A DNA stretch of 64,000 bases from Sphingomonas glacialis (GTDB lineage Bacteria; Pseudomonadota; Alphaproteobacteria; Sphingomonadales; Sphingomonadaceae), in contig NZ_BNAQ01000002.1 in NCBI RefSeq assembly GCF_014653575.1, forward strand, positions 799,378 to 863,377, in the 5' to 3' direction. The translations under genes were made by a program, and so were the position numbers. The notes under the pieces were generated by a model. That model searched no databases. It saw nothing but the letters and a program-made list of their open reading frames with translations, and was not told the origin of the DNA. This document shows, piece by piece, positions 1 to 10,616 of this stretch. Positions within the stretch are counted from its first letter, which is position 1. Each line of letters opens with the position of its first letter.

Positions 1-1
1 G

Positions 2-140
2 TGGCACAGCGCAATCGAATTCCGCCGCTACTTGCGACGCTTCATCGATCATTTCTCGGCGATCGATGTCTAGGACGACATCTGTCGTACCATTTACACG
101 CAGCATGACGGCATGATCGTGGCGTTCAAGTCCGCCATCG
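2..140 (+). pseudogene. Oleate hydratase fragment (broken)
   Basis: Reading from base 2 gives WHSAIEFRRYLRRFIDHF, then after a TAG stop (71-73) the same frame continues with DDICRTIYTQHDGMIVAF. Oleate hydratases (FAD enzymes that add water to the double bond of oleate) have a stretch of the form WHSA-EF-RYL-RF-H-FP followed by RT-YNQYDS-, so this is probably an internal piece of that gene. The start lies outside the window, one amber stop interrupts it, and no recognisable similarity continues past about base 145. It is too short to be functional. The family assignment is from memory of the motif. Confidence 0.6.
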
Positions 141-201
141 CGTCTGTCTCGAGGATCTCGGCTTTGCTGCACGCAGCACCGCGATCACCGTGAGCAGCAT
201 C

Positions 202-570
202 TCACTGGCCGCCCCGAGCACGCGTTGCCGTGTCCATCGCAGTCGTGAGCGCATGCAGGGTGAAAGGTTTGGCGAGGACCACGGCGTCCGGCACCGCCTT
301 CAAGAGCTGGATCGTATCGCCGCTCATATAGAAATGCGCGACGAAGCCGCGGGCAAGGATCCGCCGCATCGCGGATACTCCGCTGCCCTCGGCAAGATTG
401 CCGTCGACGATCAGCAGATCGGGCGCCAAGCGCTGCGCCGCCGCCACGGCATCGGTCTCGGTCGATGCGATGTGGCACACATCGTGCCCCATCGCGATCA
501 GCAGGTCGGCAAGATCCATCGCGATCAGGACGTCATCCTCGACGAGGAGGATTCTGCGTCCAGGGCTCAC
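202..570 (-). CDS. Single-domain response regulator (CheY-like receiver)
   Basis: A 122-residue protein that is one receiver domain with no output domain. The acidic pair follows the first strand (ILLVEDD, residues 8-13). The phospho-acceptor is Asp56 (LLIVDGN), the switch hydroxyl is Ser83 (YMSGD), and the conserved lysine is Lys101 (LAKPF). It starts with GTG. Stand-alone receivers act by protein-protein contact, often as phosphate sinks for hybrid kinases. The large hybrid kinase gene is divergent from it across about 330 bp, so it is a plausible partner (inference). It is close in size to the sphingomonad single-domain regulators of stress signalling. Confidence 0.85.
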   Translation of the reverse strand: MSPGRRILLVEDDVLIAMDLADLLIAMGHDVCHIASTETDAVAAAQRLAPDLLIVDGNLAEGSGVSAMRRILARGFVAHFYMSGDTIQLLKAVPDAVVLAKPFTLHALTTAMDTATRARGGQ

Positions 571-896
571 AGCCGCGCACGCCTTGCCTCATCCGCGCGA
601 CGTCCACGCCGCGACGCACCGTGGTGCACCGCCGGTGGCTGCGCGCGCACGATCTTGGGCAAGCTGTTCGGGTTCGGGTACACTGTCTAGCCTCCAGGCC
701 ACCCCGTCGGCGATAGACATGAACCCGGGCACGATCGTGAACGGCGTTGTCATCAGGGTCGTCCGCGGTACTGCCTCAGAAAAATGCGCGCAGTCAGTCT
801 CGGAAAATACTCAAGCTCATGGTGCGCACCGGCGATTTATTTTTCAGCGTAACTATGCGTAGGATGGATGGGACCAGACAGTGCTACGTCCATTTC
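571..896. other. Divergent intergenic region between receiver and hybrid kinase genes
   Basis: About 326 bp between the divergent receiver gene and the preferred start of the hybrid kinase gene. The hybrid reading frame stays open back to a TTG at 747, so part of this may be coding. The only structure I see is a degenerate copy (800-813) of a motif found twice more in the window. No clear sigma-70 promoter could be assigned by eye. Confidence 0.5.
800..813 (-). promoter_or_regulatory. Degenerate copy of FixJ-like motif
   Basis: TCGGAAAATACTCA matches 12 of the 14 bases TCGGAAACTACGCA shared by the two perfect sites near 5.7 kb and 10.5 kb. It lies between the divergent receiver and hybrid genes, 83 bases before the preferred start of the hybrid. 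On the minus strand it reads TGAGTATTTTCCGA, the same orientation as the other two sites. It may be a weaker or autoregulatory site. With two mismatches, chance cannot be excluded. Confidence 0.3.
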
Positions 897-3800
897 ATGA
901 CCGTAAATAAAACACCATCGGTGGGGGCAAGCGACCAGCCTCTGCCCCATCCGGCGTCGCCGATGCCGCAAAAAGCTACCCCCAAAGTCGCTGGGCCGCG
1001 GCTTGCGGAGTCGGTCCCGATCGTCGCGATAGGCGCTTCGTCGGGGGGACTTAAGGCGGCATCCAGACTGCTCGACGCGATCTCACCCACCACGGGCATG
1101 GCGTTCATCGTCGTTCAGCATCTCGATCCGACGCACAAGAGCATGATGGTCGACCTGTTGGCCGATCATACCACGATGGACATCGGCGAAGCGATCGATG
1201 GCTGCGTGATCCGCCGCGACCATATCTACGTCATTCCCCCCGGCCGATATCTTTCGGTCGAAGACGGCGCGCTGGCCCTTTCCCCGCAACAGGCGCACCA
1301 TGGCGCGCGCCTGCCGTTCGATTGTCTGCTGGCGTCGCTGGCGGAAGAATGCGGTGACCGGACGATTGCCGTAATCCTGTCGGGAACGGGCGCAGACGGC
1401 AGTGGCGGGCTTGCCGCGCTGAAAGCCGCAGGCGGCTATGCGATCGCGCAAAAGCCCGAACAGGCCGATTATGACGGTATGCCGCGGAGCGCGATCGAAA
1501 CGGGGCTGGTCGATCAGACCCTTGCGCTGGAAGACATCCCCCAGGCACTGGCGGACCGCAAAGTCGCGATCGCGCAGTCCGCCGCCGCACCGAGCGTGCC
1601 CGCCCCGCCGAGCATGCCCGCCCCGCCCGCATCGACCGACCTGAACGCGATCATCGCCTTCCTCAACGACAACACGGCGCACGACTTCCGCCAGTACAAG
1701 TCGGGGACGCTGGAACGGCGGATCGAGCGGCGGATCGTGCTACGCACGCTCGCGCCCGGCAATCTTGCCGGCTATCTCGATCTGCTGCGCACAGAGCCGG
1801 CCGAGCGCGATCTGCTCGCCAAGGACCTGCTGATCAACGTGACGCGCTTCTTCCGAGATCCGGCGATCTTCGATGCGTTGGCGCAGACGATCCTTCCCGA
1901 CCTCGTCCGGCTCCTCCCCGAGCAAACACCGCTCAGGATCTGGGTCGCGGGATGCAGCACCGGTGAAGAGGCCTATTCGATCGCGATGCTCTGCCGCGAC
2001 GCGATCAAGGCGTCGGGACGCGACATCAAACTCAAGCTCTTCGCCTCCGACGTCGACCCGGACGCGATCGCGACCGCACGCGAGGGGCTGTATCCGTTCG
2101 ATATCGAGAACACGGTCCCCGCGGACCTGCTCGCGCGCTTTTTTGTTCGGGACGAGGCCGGCTACCGGGTGGCGACCGCGCTGCGGGACACTGTCGTCTT
2201 CACCGTCCAGGACGTACTGTCGGACCCGCCCTTCTCGAAGATCGATCTCGTCTCCTGCCGTAACCTGCTGATCTATCTGAACCCCGAGGCGCAGGCCAAG
2301 GTCATATCGCTGTTCCATTTCGCGCTCCGCGAAGGCGGCATCCTGCTGCTCGGATCGTCCGAGACGGTGGGCAGCGCCGGAGACCGGTTCGAAGTGATCG
2401 CCAAGTCGGAACGCATCTACCGGCACGTCGCGCACGGCCGGACCGGCACCGCGGGCTTTCCCGTCAACTTCGGCGACGCGCTGCCGATGCCGGGGACGAC
2501 GGGCCGGTCCGCCTCATCGCAGCGCCAGGCCACGCTGGCGGACATTTGCCGCCGGGCCGTCATCGCCACCCACGCGCCCGCCGCCATCCTGATCAATCGC
2601 AAGCGGCAGTGTCTCTATTCGATCGGGCCGACCGATCGCTATCTGCGGATCCCGCCTGGCTATGCCACGCTCGACTTGCTTGCGATGGCGTCCCCGACGC
2701 TCCGCACCAAGTTGCGGCTCGCGATCGACAAGGTCAGCGAGGCGACGCCGCGCGTCGACGGCGGCCGGACGCGCGTGATGCAGGACGGCATCGCGATCTG
2801 GTTTCGGATCGATGTCATGGCGGTGGTCGCCGGGCAGGACGACATGCTGCTCGTCTGCTTCGTCGAGGAACCGGGCGAGAGCGCGGGTGCGACGGCATCC
2901 CCCAATCGCGGTGACGCCGCGCGCGTCACCGAGCTCGAGCAGGAACTGGAGGCAACCCAGGCGGAATTGCAGACGTCGATCCTGAACCAGGAAACGTCGA
3001 GCCAGGAACAGAAGACGATCAACGAGGAAGCGCTCTCGGTCAACGAGGAGTTCCAGTCGACCAACGAGGAATTGCTGACGTCCAAGGAAGAGCTGCAGTC
3101 GCTCAACGAGGAACTGACCGCGCTCAACAGCCAGTTGCAGGAGACGCTGGAACGACAGCGCCTGACCTCGGACGATCTGCAGAACGTGCTCTACAGCACG
3201 AATGTCGCGACGCTCTTTCTCGACATCGACTTGAAGATCCGGTTCTATACGCCCGCGATCAAGTCGGTCTTCAACATCATCGCCGGCGACATCGGACGAC
3301 CGATCACCGACCTGCGCTCGATCGCGACCGATCCCGACCTGCTGGGGGATGCGCGCAAGGTGCTGGCGGATCACGGCTTGATCGACCGCGAGATCAGCGC
3401 GCCGAACGATACGTGGTTTCTGCGCCGCGTATTTCCCTATCGCACGCATGACGATGCCGTCGAAGGCGTCGTCATCACCTTCGCCGACACCACCGACCGA
3501 AAGATGACCGCCAAGGCGCTCGAGGCCGCCAAGATCGAGGCGGACCGCGCCAATCTTGCCAAGTCGCGCTTCCTCGCGGCAGCAAGCCACGATCTGCGCC
3601 AGCCGCTCCAGTCGCTGACGCTGCTGCAGGAACTGCTGAGCCAGACCGTCGAGGGCGAGAAGCCCAAAAAACTCGTCTCCCGCCAGGGCCAGACGCTGGC
3701 CGCGATGTCCGGCATGCTCAATGCACTGCTCGACATAAACCAGATCGAAGCCGGCGTGGTGGAGGCGATGCCGGTGGTCTTTCCGATCTCCGACGTGCTC

Positions 3801-5354
3801 GATCTGCTGCGCGACGAGTTCGGTTATCTCGCACAGGCCCGTAACTTGTCGCTGCACATCCTGCCCAGTGCGGCGTTGGTTCACAGCGACGCCACGCTGC
3901 TCACGCAGATGCTTCGCAACCTGCTGGGGAACGCGATCAAATATACCAAGCAGGGCAAGATCCTGCTCGGCTGTCGACGGCGCGGCGACACGCTTCGAAT
4001 CGAAGTTTGGGATACCGGGATCGGGATCGCCGCCGACCAGTTGCACGCGATTTTCGAGGAATTCCACCAGATCGACAACGCCGCGCGCGAACGCAGCCTC
4101 GGTCTGGGTCTTGGCCTGTCGATCGTGCAACGCCTCGGCCATTTGCTCGGGCATGCCATCGACGTTCGCTCGCGCCCGAACGCGGGCTCGGTCTTCACGA
4201 TCACGCTTCCCTGCCCGGCCGCCGATCCGCCGGGCGCCGTCGCCAAACCACCCGAACCCGATGCGGCCCCGGACGGGCACCGGCGCACCTGCAAGATCGT
4301 CGTCGTCGACGACGACCCGGATGTCGTCGAATTGCTGGAGCAACTCCTCAAGCGCGAGGGGCATATCGTCAAGACCGCGGCCGATGCAGCATCCGCGATC
4401 AAGCTGGTTGCGGGCAGCGCGATCAAGCCGGAACTGCTGTTGACCGACTATAACCTGCCCGGCGGCCGGGATGGCCTCGATCTCCTGCGCAGCCTTCGGG
4501 CGACCCTGCCGCACGGGCTCCCGGCGATCGTCCTCACCGGGGACATATCGAGCGCGGCGCTGGCGCGGATCGCGGCAGAAGACTGCGTGCAACTGAGCAA
4601 GCCGGTGAAGGCGCGCGACCTGCTCGCGGCGATCGAACGCCTGTTGGCCCGGGCACTGCCGTCGGCGTTGCACCCGGCCGGAGCTGTTGCTATTGCGGGC
4701 CCATCGATCACCTATGTCGTCGACGACGACCCGTACATTCTGGCGACGATCCGCGATGTGCTGGAGGGCGATGGCCGCAGTGTCCAGGATTTCCCAAATG
4801 CAGAGGCGTTTCTTGCAGCGTATGCGCCGGGCAATGACGGGTGCCTGCTGGTCGACGCGCACCTGCCGGGGATGAGCGGCGTGGCGCTGATCGAGCAATT
4901 GCGCGCCCGCGCAAACCATCTCCCCGCGATCTTGATCACGGGGAGCGGCGATATCGGACTTGCGGTCAAAGCAATGCGAAGCGGCGCCTGCGACTTCATC
5001 GAAAAGCCGGTCGGCCGGGTCGAATTGCTTGCGAGCGTCGCGCGTGCAATCGATCAGTCACACGACCTTCGGCTGCGGGATGACGCGCACCAGAAAGCGG
5101 CGGCGCATGTCGGCGAATTGACCGACCGCCAGCGTGAAGTCATGGACCTGGTGTTGGCGGGCCATCCCAACAAGAACATCGCCGCCGATCTCGGGATTAG
5201 CCAGCGCACCGTGGAAAACCATCGCGCTGCGGTCATGCACAAGATGCAAGCCAAGTCGCTTCCCGAACTCGCGCGGATCGCGCAAGCCGCCGCCGACGGG
5301 AATGCGGCACGGCCGCGTTCGGCTCTGCCCCCGACCGAAAGCGCGGCGGTCTGA
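897..5354 (+). CDS. Hybrid CheB-CheR-PAS-histidine kinase-REC-REC-LuxR protein
   Basis: A signalling fusion of about 1485 residues. The CheB methylesterase-like domain (~40-225) keeps the catalytic triad: Ser in GASSGG (46-51), His75 in VQHLD and Asp167 in GTGADG. A CheR methyltransferase domain follows (~260-515, INVTRFFRDP, VAGCSTGEEAYS). Then come a long Glu/Gln coiled coil (~677-758), a PAS domain (~758-868), a HisKA domain with His898 (SHDLRQP) and an HATPase (NLLGNAIKY, DTGIGIA, GLGLGLS). Receiver 1 has Asp1184 and receiver 2 has Asp1320 (FixJ-like). A LuxR/FixJ helix-turn-helix ends the protein (~1406-1465). It thus holds sensor and DNA-binding output in one chain. The start is uncertain: ATG 855, ATG 864 and TTG 747 are in frame, and none has a clear ribosome-binding site. 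Confidence 0.9.
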   Translation: MTVNKTPSVGASDQPLPHPASPMPQKATPKVAGPRLAESVPIVAIGASSGGLKAASRLLDAISPTTGMAFIVVQHLDPTHKSMMVDLLADHTTMDIGEAIDGCVIRRDHIYVIPPGRYLSVEDGALALSPQQAHHGARLPFDCLLASLAEECGDRTIAVILSGTGADGSGGLAALKAAGGYAIAQKPEQADYDGMPRSAIETGLVDQTLALEDIPQALADRKVAIAQSAAAPSVPAPPSMPAPPASTDLNAIIAFLNDNTAHDFRQYKSGTLERRIERRIVLRTLAPGNLAGYLDLLRTEPAERDLLAKDLLINVTRFFRDPAIFDALAQTILPDLVRLLPEQTPLRIWVAGCSTGEEAYSIAMLCRDAIKASGRDIKLKLFASDVDPDAIATAREGLYPFDIENTVPADLLARFFVRDEAGYRVATALRDTVVFTVQDVLSDPPFSKIDLVSCRNLLIYLNPEAQAKVISLFHFALREGGILLLGSSETVGSAGDRFEVIAKSERIYRHVAHGRTGTAGFPVNFGDALPMPGTTGRSASSQRQATLADICRRAVIATHAPAAILINRKRQCLYSIGPTDRYLRIPPGYATLDLLAMASPTLRTKLRLAIDKVSEATPRVDGGRTRVMQDGIAIWFRIDVMAVVAGQDDMLLVCFVEEPGESAGATASPNRGDAARVTELEQELEATQAELQTSILNQETSSQEQKTINEEALSVNEEFQSTNEELLTSKEELQSLNEELTALNSQLQETLERQRLTSDDLQNVLYSTNVATLFLDIDLKIRFYTPAIKSVFNIIAGDIGRPITDLRSIATDPDLLGDARKVLADHGLIDREISAPNDTWFLRRVFPYRTHDDAVEGVVITFADTTDRKMTAKALEAAKIEADRANLAKSRFLAAASHDLRQPLQSLTLLQELLSQTVEGEKPKKLVSRQGQTLAAMSGMLNALLDINQIEAGVVEAMPVVFPISDVLDLLRDEFGYLAQARNLSLHILPSAALVHSDATLLTQMLRNLLGNAIKYTKQGKILLGCRRRGDTLRIEVWDTGIGIAADQLHAIFEEFHQIDNAARERSLGLGLGLSIVQRLGHLLGHAIDVRSRPNAGSVFTITLPCPAADPPGAVAKPPEPDAAPDGHRRTCKIVVVDDDPDVVELLEQLLKREGHIVKTAADAASAIKLVAGSAIKPELLLTDYNLPGGRDGLDLLRSLRATLPHGLPAIVLTGDISSAALARIAAEDCVQLSKPVKARDLLAAIERLLARALPSALHPAGAVAIAGPSITYVVDDDPYILATIRDVLEGDGRSVQDFPNAEAFLAAYAPGNDGCLLVDAHLPGMSGVALIEQLRARANHLPAILITGSGDIGLAVKAMRSGACDFIEKPVGRVELLASVARAIDQSHDLRLRDDAHQKAAAHVGELTDRQREVMDLVLAGHPNKNIAADLGISQRTVENHRAAVMHKMQAKSLPELARIAQAAADGNAARPRSALPPTESAAV

Positions 5355-5357
5355 GGC

Positions 5358-5404
5358 AGCGCGTTGCAGCGGTCGAGCGGAGCATAGCGCCGCTGCACCG
5401 CGCT
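5358..5404. terminator. Long inverted repeat between convergent genes
   Basis: AGCGCGTTGCAGCGG (5358-5372) pairs with CCGCTGCACCGCGCT (5390-5404), 14 of 15 bases, around a 17-base loop. It starts just after the hybrid kinase stop and runs into the last bases of the convergent small gene. This is the position expected of a bidirectional transcription barrier. There is no U-tract, so intrinsic termination is likely but not certain. Confidence 0.55.
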
Positions 5405-5612
5405 ATCCGGCCGATATCAGTGTCCGGCAGTCCGCCTGCATATCGCAATCGCGGCACGCCGCGGCCTCTCCCACCGTGTCGATACACCGCGCACGGTAGA
5501 GGCGCGCGAGATGGGCGTGCGACCATGCGGCGGGGCCACAGTCGGTTGCCGCCGCGATCAGGTCTTCGGTGCGTGCCCGGTCGCGCAAAAACGCTCTGGT
5601 TTCGATTGACAT
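5403..5612 (-). CDS. Small cysteine-containing protein, unknown function
   Basis: A 69-residue protein beginning MSIETRAFLRDRARTED. I prefer ATG 5612 over an in-frame start at 5771 because GGAAAG lies about 12 bases upstream and the longer N-terminus is low-complexity arginine/serine sequence. It is helical and contains CxDC and two other cysteines near the C-terminus (CIDTV, CRDCDMQADC), a possible small metal or redox site. I do not recognise the family. A perfect copy of the FixJ-like motif lies 83 bases upstream, suggesting control by the neighbouring hybrid regulator (inference). Confidence 0.55.
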   Translation of the reverse strand: MSIETRAFLRDRARTEDLIAAATDCGPAAWSHAHLARLYRARCIDTVGEAAACRDCDMQADCRTLISAG

Positions 5613-5695
5613 GGCGCTGGTCTTTCCGGCCGACCGCGGCGGAGTGGAGCGGTCCTCGGGCCAGATGCTATGGTGACGAACACGGCCGCCCAAGG

Positions 5696-5712
5696 ATCGG
5701 AAACTACGCACG
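5696..5712 (-). promoter_or_regulatory. FixJ-like motif, copy 1
   Basis: ATCGGAAACTACGCACG on the plus strand, read as CGTGCGTAGTTTCCGAT on the minus strand, upstream of the small minus-strand gene starting at 5612. The identical 17 bases recur at 10545-10561, again upstream of a minus-strand gene. The core GTA-TTTCC resembles sites I recall for FixJ-family regulators. No role has been shown here. Confidence 0.5.
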
Positions 5713-5739
5713 GAACAACCATCGCGAGCCGACGGACGC

Positions 5740-6318
5740 CTACTCGCTATCCGATCCGAGGATTTCTGCAATTTTAGCGGCGATATCTTCGGGACCTAGG
5801 ATAAAATCGACACAGCCACTGGCAATGGCGCTGTCGGGCATGTCCGCCTGAATCGCCGATGCCGGCAATTGGGCGATCGTGACCCCGCCGCACGCGCGAA
5901 TCCCGCACAGCGCGTCCGCACCGTCGCCGTCATAGCCCGACACGATCACCGCGATGAGCCGGCCATGCCAATAGTGCGTCAGCGATTGCAGGAAGACGGT
6001 GATGACATCCGGCCATCCCCGCGGTTTGGAGATCGCCGTGAGGCGAAATGCCCCGTCCAGCACGTGCAGGTCGCGTTGCGCGGGGATGATGAAGACGTGG
6101 TTCGGTCGGATATCGAGCCCTTCGGTAATGAGCTCGACCGGCATCGCGGTATGCCGCGGGAGGATTTCGTGGAGCAGGGTCGAAACGGTTCGCAAATGGT
6201 TCACGATCACGATCGCCGCCCCGAGATCACTCGGCAAATTGTCGAGCAAGCGCTTGTACGCATCAAGGCCACCCGCCGATCCGCCGACGCAGATGATCGG
6301 TATATCCCGAGCTGTCAT
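5740..6318 (-). CDS. Stand-alone CheB-type methylesterase domain protein
   Basis: A 192-residue protein with only the CheB catalytic domain. The nucleophile is Ser14 in VGGSAGG, the histidine is His41 in IVNHL, and the acid is in the GYDGDGAD motif. There is no N-terminal receiver, so it cannot be controlled by phosphorylation as classical CheB is. No methyl-accepting chemoreceptor or che genes are in the window. It may act with the CheB/CheR hybrid about 1 kb away in a non-chemotaxis methylation circuit (inference). Confidence 0.85.
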   Translation of the reverse strand: MTARDIPIICVGGSAGGLDAYKRLLDNLPSDLGAAIVIVNHLRTVSTLLHEILPRHTAMPVELITEGLDIRPNHVFIIPAQRDLHVLDGAFRLTAISKPRGWPDVITVFLQSLTHYWHGRLIAVIVSGYDGDGADALCGIRACGGVTIAQLPASAIQADMPDSAIASGCVDFILGPEDIAAKIAEILGSDSE

Positions 6319-6598
6319 TGAACGAACGCTCCTTTGCGTGAATGCGCCAAGCTACGTCCTGCGTCGGCACGCGCGACGGGCGGCGGTGATCGACCATAGG
6401 CATTTCTGCGCGGAACCCCGTACGCTTTCTGGTGCGGTGCCGGCATTCGGTCGGCATCGCTCGGAGTTGCCGCTCCGCTCGAGCAGCGTGACGGCGGCGG
6501 CGCAGCGGTTGCCCCGGGCGCCAACGCACGCTCCCGCGTTCACAGGGCCGAAGTGATGGCCGGCGCGTTGTGCGTCATGAACCAGACCGGCTCCGGGC
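6319..6598. other. Intergenic region before copper ATPase promoter
   Basis: About 280 bp between the divergent stand-alone CheB gene and the copper promoter. The ATPase reading frame stays open back to 6553, but that part lies upstream of the promoter elements and is not expected to be translated. I see no other gene or repeat. Confidence 0.4.
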
Positions 6599-6629
6599 TT
6601 GACCCTGACACGGTGTCAGACCCTATCTG
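6599..6629 (+). promoter_or_regulatory. MerR-type copper-responsive promoter with operator
   Basis: TTGACC (6599-6604) and TATCTG (6624-6629) are separated by exactly 19 bases, the stretched spacing that defines MerR-family promoters. The spacer contains a perfect palindrome, CTGACACGGTGTCAG (6605-6619). The gene downstream is a copper ATPase, followed by a CueR-like regulator, which fits CueR/HmrR untwisting this promoter in response to Cu(I). It implies transcription starts near 6636, so translation of the ATPase must begin at 6637, 6649 or 6706, not at the more upstream in-frame codons. Confidence 0.7.
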
Positions 6630-6648
6630 GGTTCGCATGGAGACCCAG

Positions 6649-8984
<2,336 letters not shown>

Positions 8985-8988
<4 letters not shown>

Positions 8989-9374
8989 AAATCGGGCCCG
9001 CATCGCAGGCGAGCGGCGTCTCGCAGCGGATGATCCGCCATTATGAGACGATCGGCCTGATCCCGGCGCCCCTCCGCCGCGACAGCGGGTATCGCGATTA
9101 TGCCGATGCCGATGTGCACCGCCTCCGCTTCATCGCGAACGCGCGCGATCTGGGCTTCCCGATCGAGGACATCCGCTCGCTGCTGGGACTGTGGAACGAT
9201 CGCGACCGCCAGAGCATCGACGTCAAGCGCCTCGCTTTGGCGCGCGCCGACGACCTTCACCGCAAGGCTCTTGCACTGGAGGCGATGCGAAATACGCTGC
9301 TCGATCTCGCCGAACGATGCCATGGTGACGGGCGACCGGATTGCCCCATCATCGCCGCCCTCGATACCGCATAG
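8985..9374 (+). CDS. cueR: MerR-family copper regulator, CueR/HmrR type
   Basis: 129 residues. The N-terminal winged helix (QASGVSQRMIRHYETIGL) is followed by the MerR dimerisation helix and a metal-binding loop with Cys112 and Cys120 (CHGDGRPDCPI). The seven-residue gap matches the Cu(I)-binding pair of E. coli CueR. It starts with GTG and overlaps the ATPase stop by four bases (GTGA), so it is translationally coupled and probably activates the 19-base-spacer promoter of this operon. With the ATPase interrupted, the regulator may control a defective target here, or intact genes elsewhere. Confidence 0.9.
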
Positions 9375-9427
9375 GGTCGCCGCCACGTCAGCCCGTGCGA
9401 TCCCCCGGCGCGCGCCGATCATCCGCC

Positions 9428-9949
9428 TTACACCTCGGCGTGGCGATGGCTCCACGAGCGAGCAGCCCGCTCAGCGCGCGTCGGCACCACTGCCCAATGA
9501 CAGGCGTTCGGGCCGAAGTCGCGTTGGGCATCGTCCCGCCTGAGCGTCATTCCGAGCGGGCGTTCGCCCATATCCGCCAGGAATGCGGGAAAATCGTCTC
9601 TCCACCGCGCAGCCACCGCAATCCCTCGGCCGCCGCATTGCGGATAGCCGCTGACCTTTGGATTGTCGCACAGGCTCTTCATCGCCTGCCAAGCGCGGTA
9701 GGTCGGCGCATGCCGTTTATCAGCGCGCTCGCCATGCGTGCGCAGCCGCGCGGCGCTGATCTCGCGGTGTCTGCAGCCACAGCTCGTGGTGCTTCCTGCC
9801 CGTACGTTGCCGCCATGCGCCACGATCATGGTGCCGCAATCACAGGCGAACAGCCAATGACAATGGCCGTGCCGATCGGTGTGCGAAAAATCCACGCCCA
9901 GAAGCCGCGCATAGCGCTGCCCGGCCATGTCGATCCGAACCTTGCGCAT
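9428..9949 (-). CDS. Zinc-knuckle HNH/homing-endonuclease-like protein
   Basis: 173 residues. The N-terminal half has a paired CxC knuckle (CDCG at 36-39, SCGC at 56-59) on a small beta domain. The C-terminal half has GGRGIAVAARW, FLADMGERP and a DFGPNACHWA tail, the pattern I know from phage and mobile HNH-type DNA-binding or endonuclease proteins. The usual final N-C-R-W reads N-A-C-H-W here. Such proteins are found as free-standing homing endonucleases and phage cargo. I used ATG 9947-9949; ATG at 9926-9928 is an alternative. It lies nine bases after the cupin gene on the same strand. Confidence 0.6.
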   Translation of the reverse strand: MRKVRIDMAGQRYARLLGVDFSHTDRHGHCHWLFACDCGTMIVAHGGNVRAGSTTSCGCRHREISAARLRTHGERADKRHAPTYRAWQAMKSLCDNPKVSGYPQCGGRGIAVAARWRDDFPAFLADMGERPLGMTLRRDDAQRDFGPNACHWAVVPTRAERAARSWSHRHAEV

Positions 9950-9957
9950 CTCCCCCG

Positions 9958-10437
9958 TCAACCGTGCGTGTCGGCTGCAGGCTTTGGTTGCACCGACCAG
10001 GCGGCAGGTTCGTCGCCCTGGTCGGCCTTGGCCGCCGCTGCCGTCGCCTGCACGGTATCTGGCCTGTGATGCGCGGGGGCATAGACGGTATAGAGTTGCA
10101 TCGGCGTCGTGCCGGTGTTGGTGATGTTGTGCCACGTCCCCGCCGGAACGAGCACACACCAGCCGTCCGAAACGTCTTTCTCGAAAGTCAGCGCGTCCTT
10201 GGCAGCACCCATCTGCACGCGCCCATGGCCGGCATCGAGGCGCAGGAACTGATCGGTGTCGGGATGCGCCTCGAGACCGACATCGCCACCGACCGGGATC
10301 GACATCAACGTCACCTGCAGATAGCGGCCGCTCCACGCGACGGACCGATACTCGGCACTGTCCTTGGTCGCGCTTTCGAGGTCGAACGACTGCGGCTGTG
10401 GCCCGACGTCTTTGATGCGTGAGTCGGTGCCGGCCAT
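9958..10437 (-). CDS. Cupin-domain protein
   Basis: 159 residues. The double-stranded beta-helix signature is present: HPDTDQFLRL, a turn glycine (DAGHGRVQMG), then VPAGTWHNITNTG. The metal ligands would be His58 and His103, with Asp/Gln in place of the usual second His/Glu, as in a known HPDTDQF subgroup of small cupins. The substrate is unknown. The start at 10437 is supported by GAGGAG eight bases upstream; the longer open frame is not credible coding. A perfect FixJ-like motif lies 107 bases upstream. The C-terminus is low-complexity Ala/Lys/Gln. Confidence 0.75.
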   Translation of the reverse strand: MAGTDSRIKDVGPQPQSFDLESATKDSAEYRSVAWSGRYLQVTLMSIPVGGDVGLEAHPDTDQFLRLDAGHGRVQMGAAKDALTFEKDVSDGWCVLVPAGTWHNITNTGTTPMQLYTVYAPAHHRPDTVQATAAAAKADQGDEPAAWSVQPKPAADTHG

Positions 10438-10544
10438 CAGTCGTCTCCTCGAAAGCGTCGACCGGGCGGGGACTGCTTCACCCATTCTGAAGCGCACGCC
10501 GTGTCGCGATGGCGCTATCTGGCAGGCCGCCGCGACGGAACAGC

Positions 10545-10561
10545 ATCGGAAACTACGCACG
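10545..10561 (-). promoter_or_regulatory. FixJ-like motif, copy 2
   Basis: The same 17 bases as at 5696-5712, in the same orientation relative to the downstream minus-strand gene (here the cupin). Two perfect 17-base matches 4.8 kb apart in non-coding DNA are unlikely by chance and suggest a shared regulator. It could also be part of a promoter for an alternative sigma factor. Confidence 0.5.
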
Positions 10562-10616
10562 CTACAGGACGCTGCGCCGCCGGTATGCATCACCATCGGA
10601 GAAACGCGCGAGATCG

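Noticed and set aside
2514..4919. An 801-codon minus-strand frame inside the hybrid kinase gene
   Set aside because: It mirrors the high-GC coding strand, has Arg/Gln/Asp-rich composition, and no motif or ribosome-binding site.
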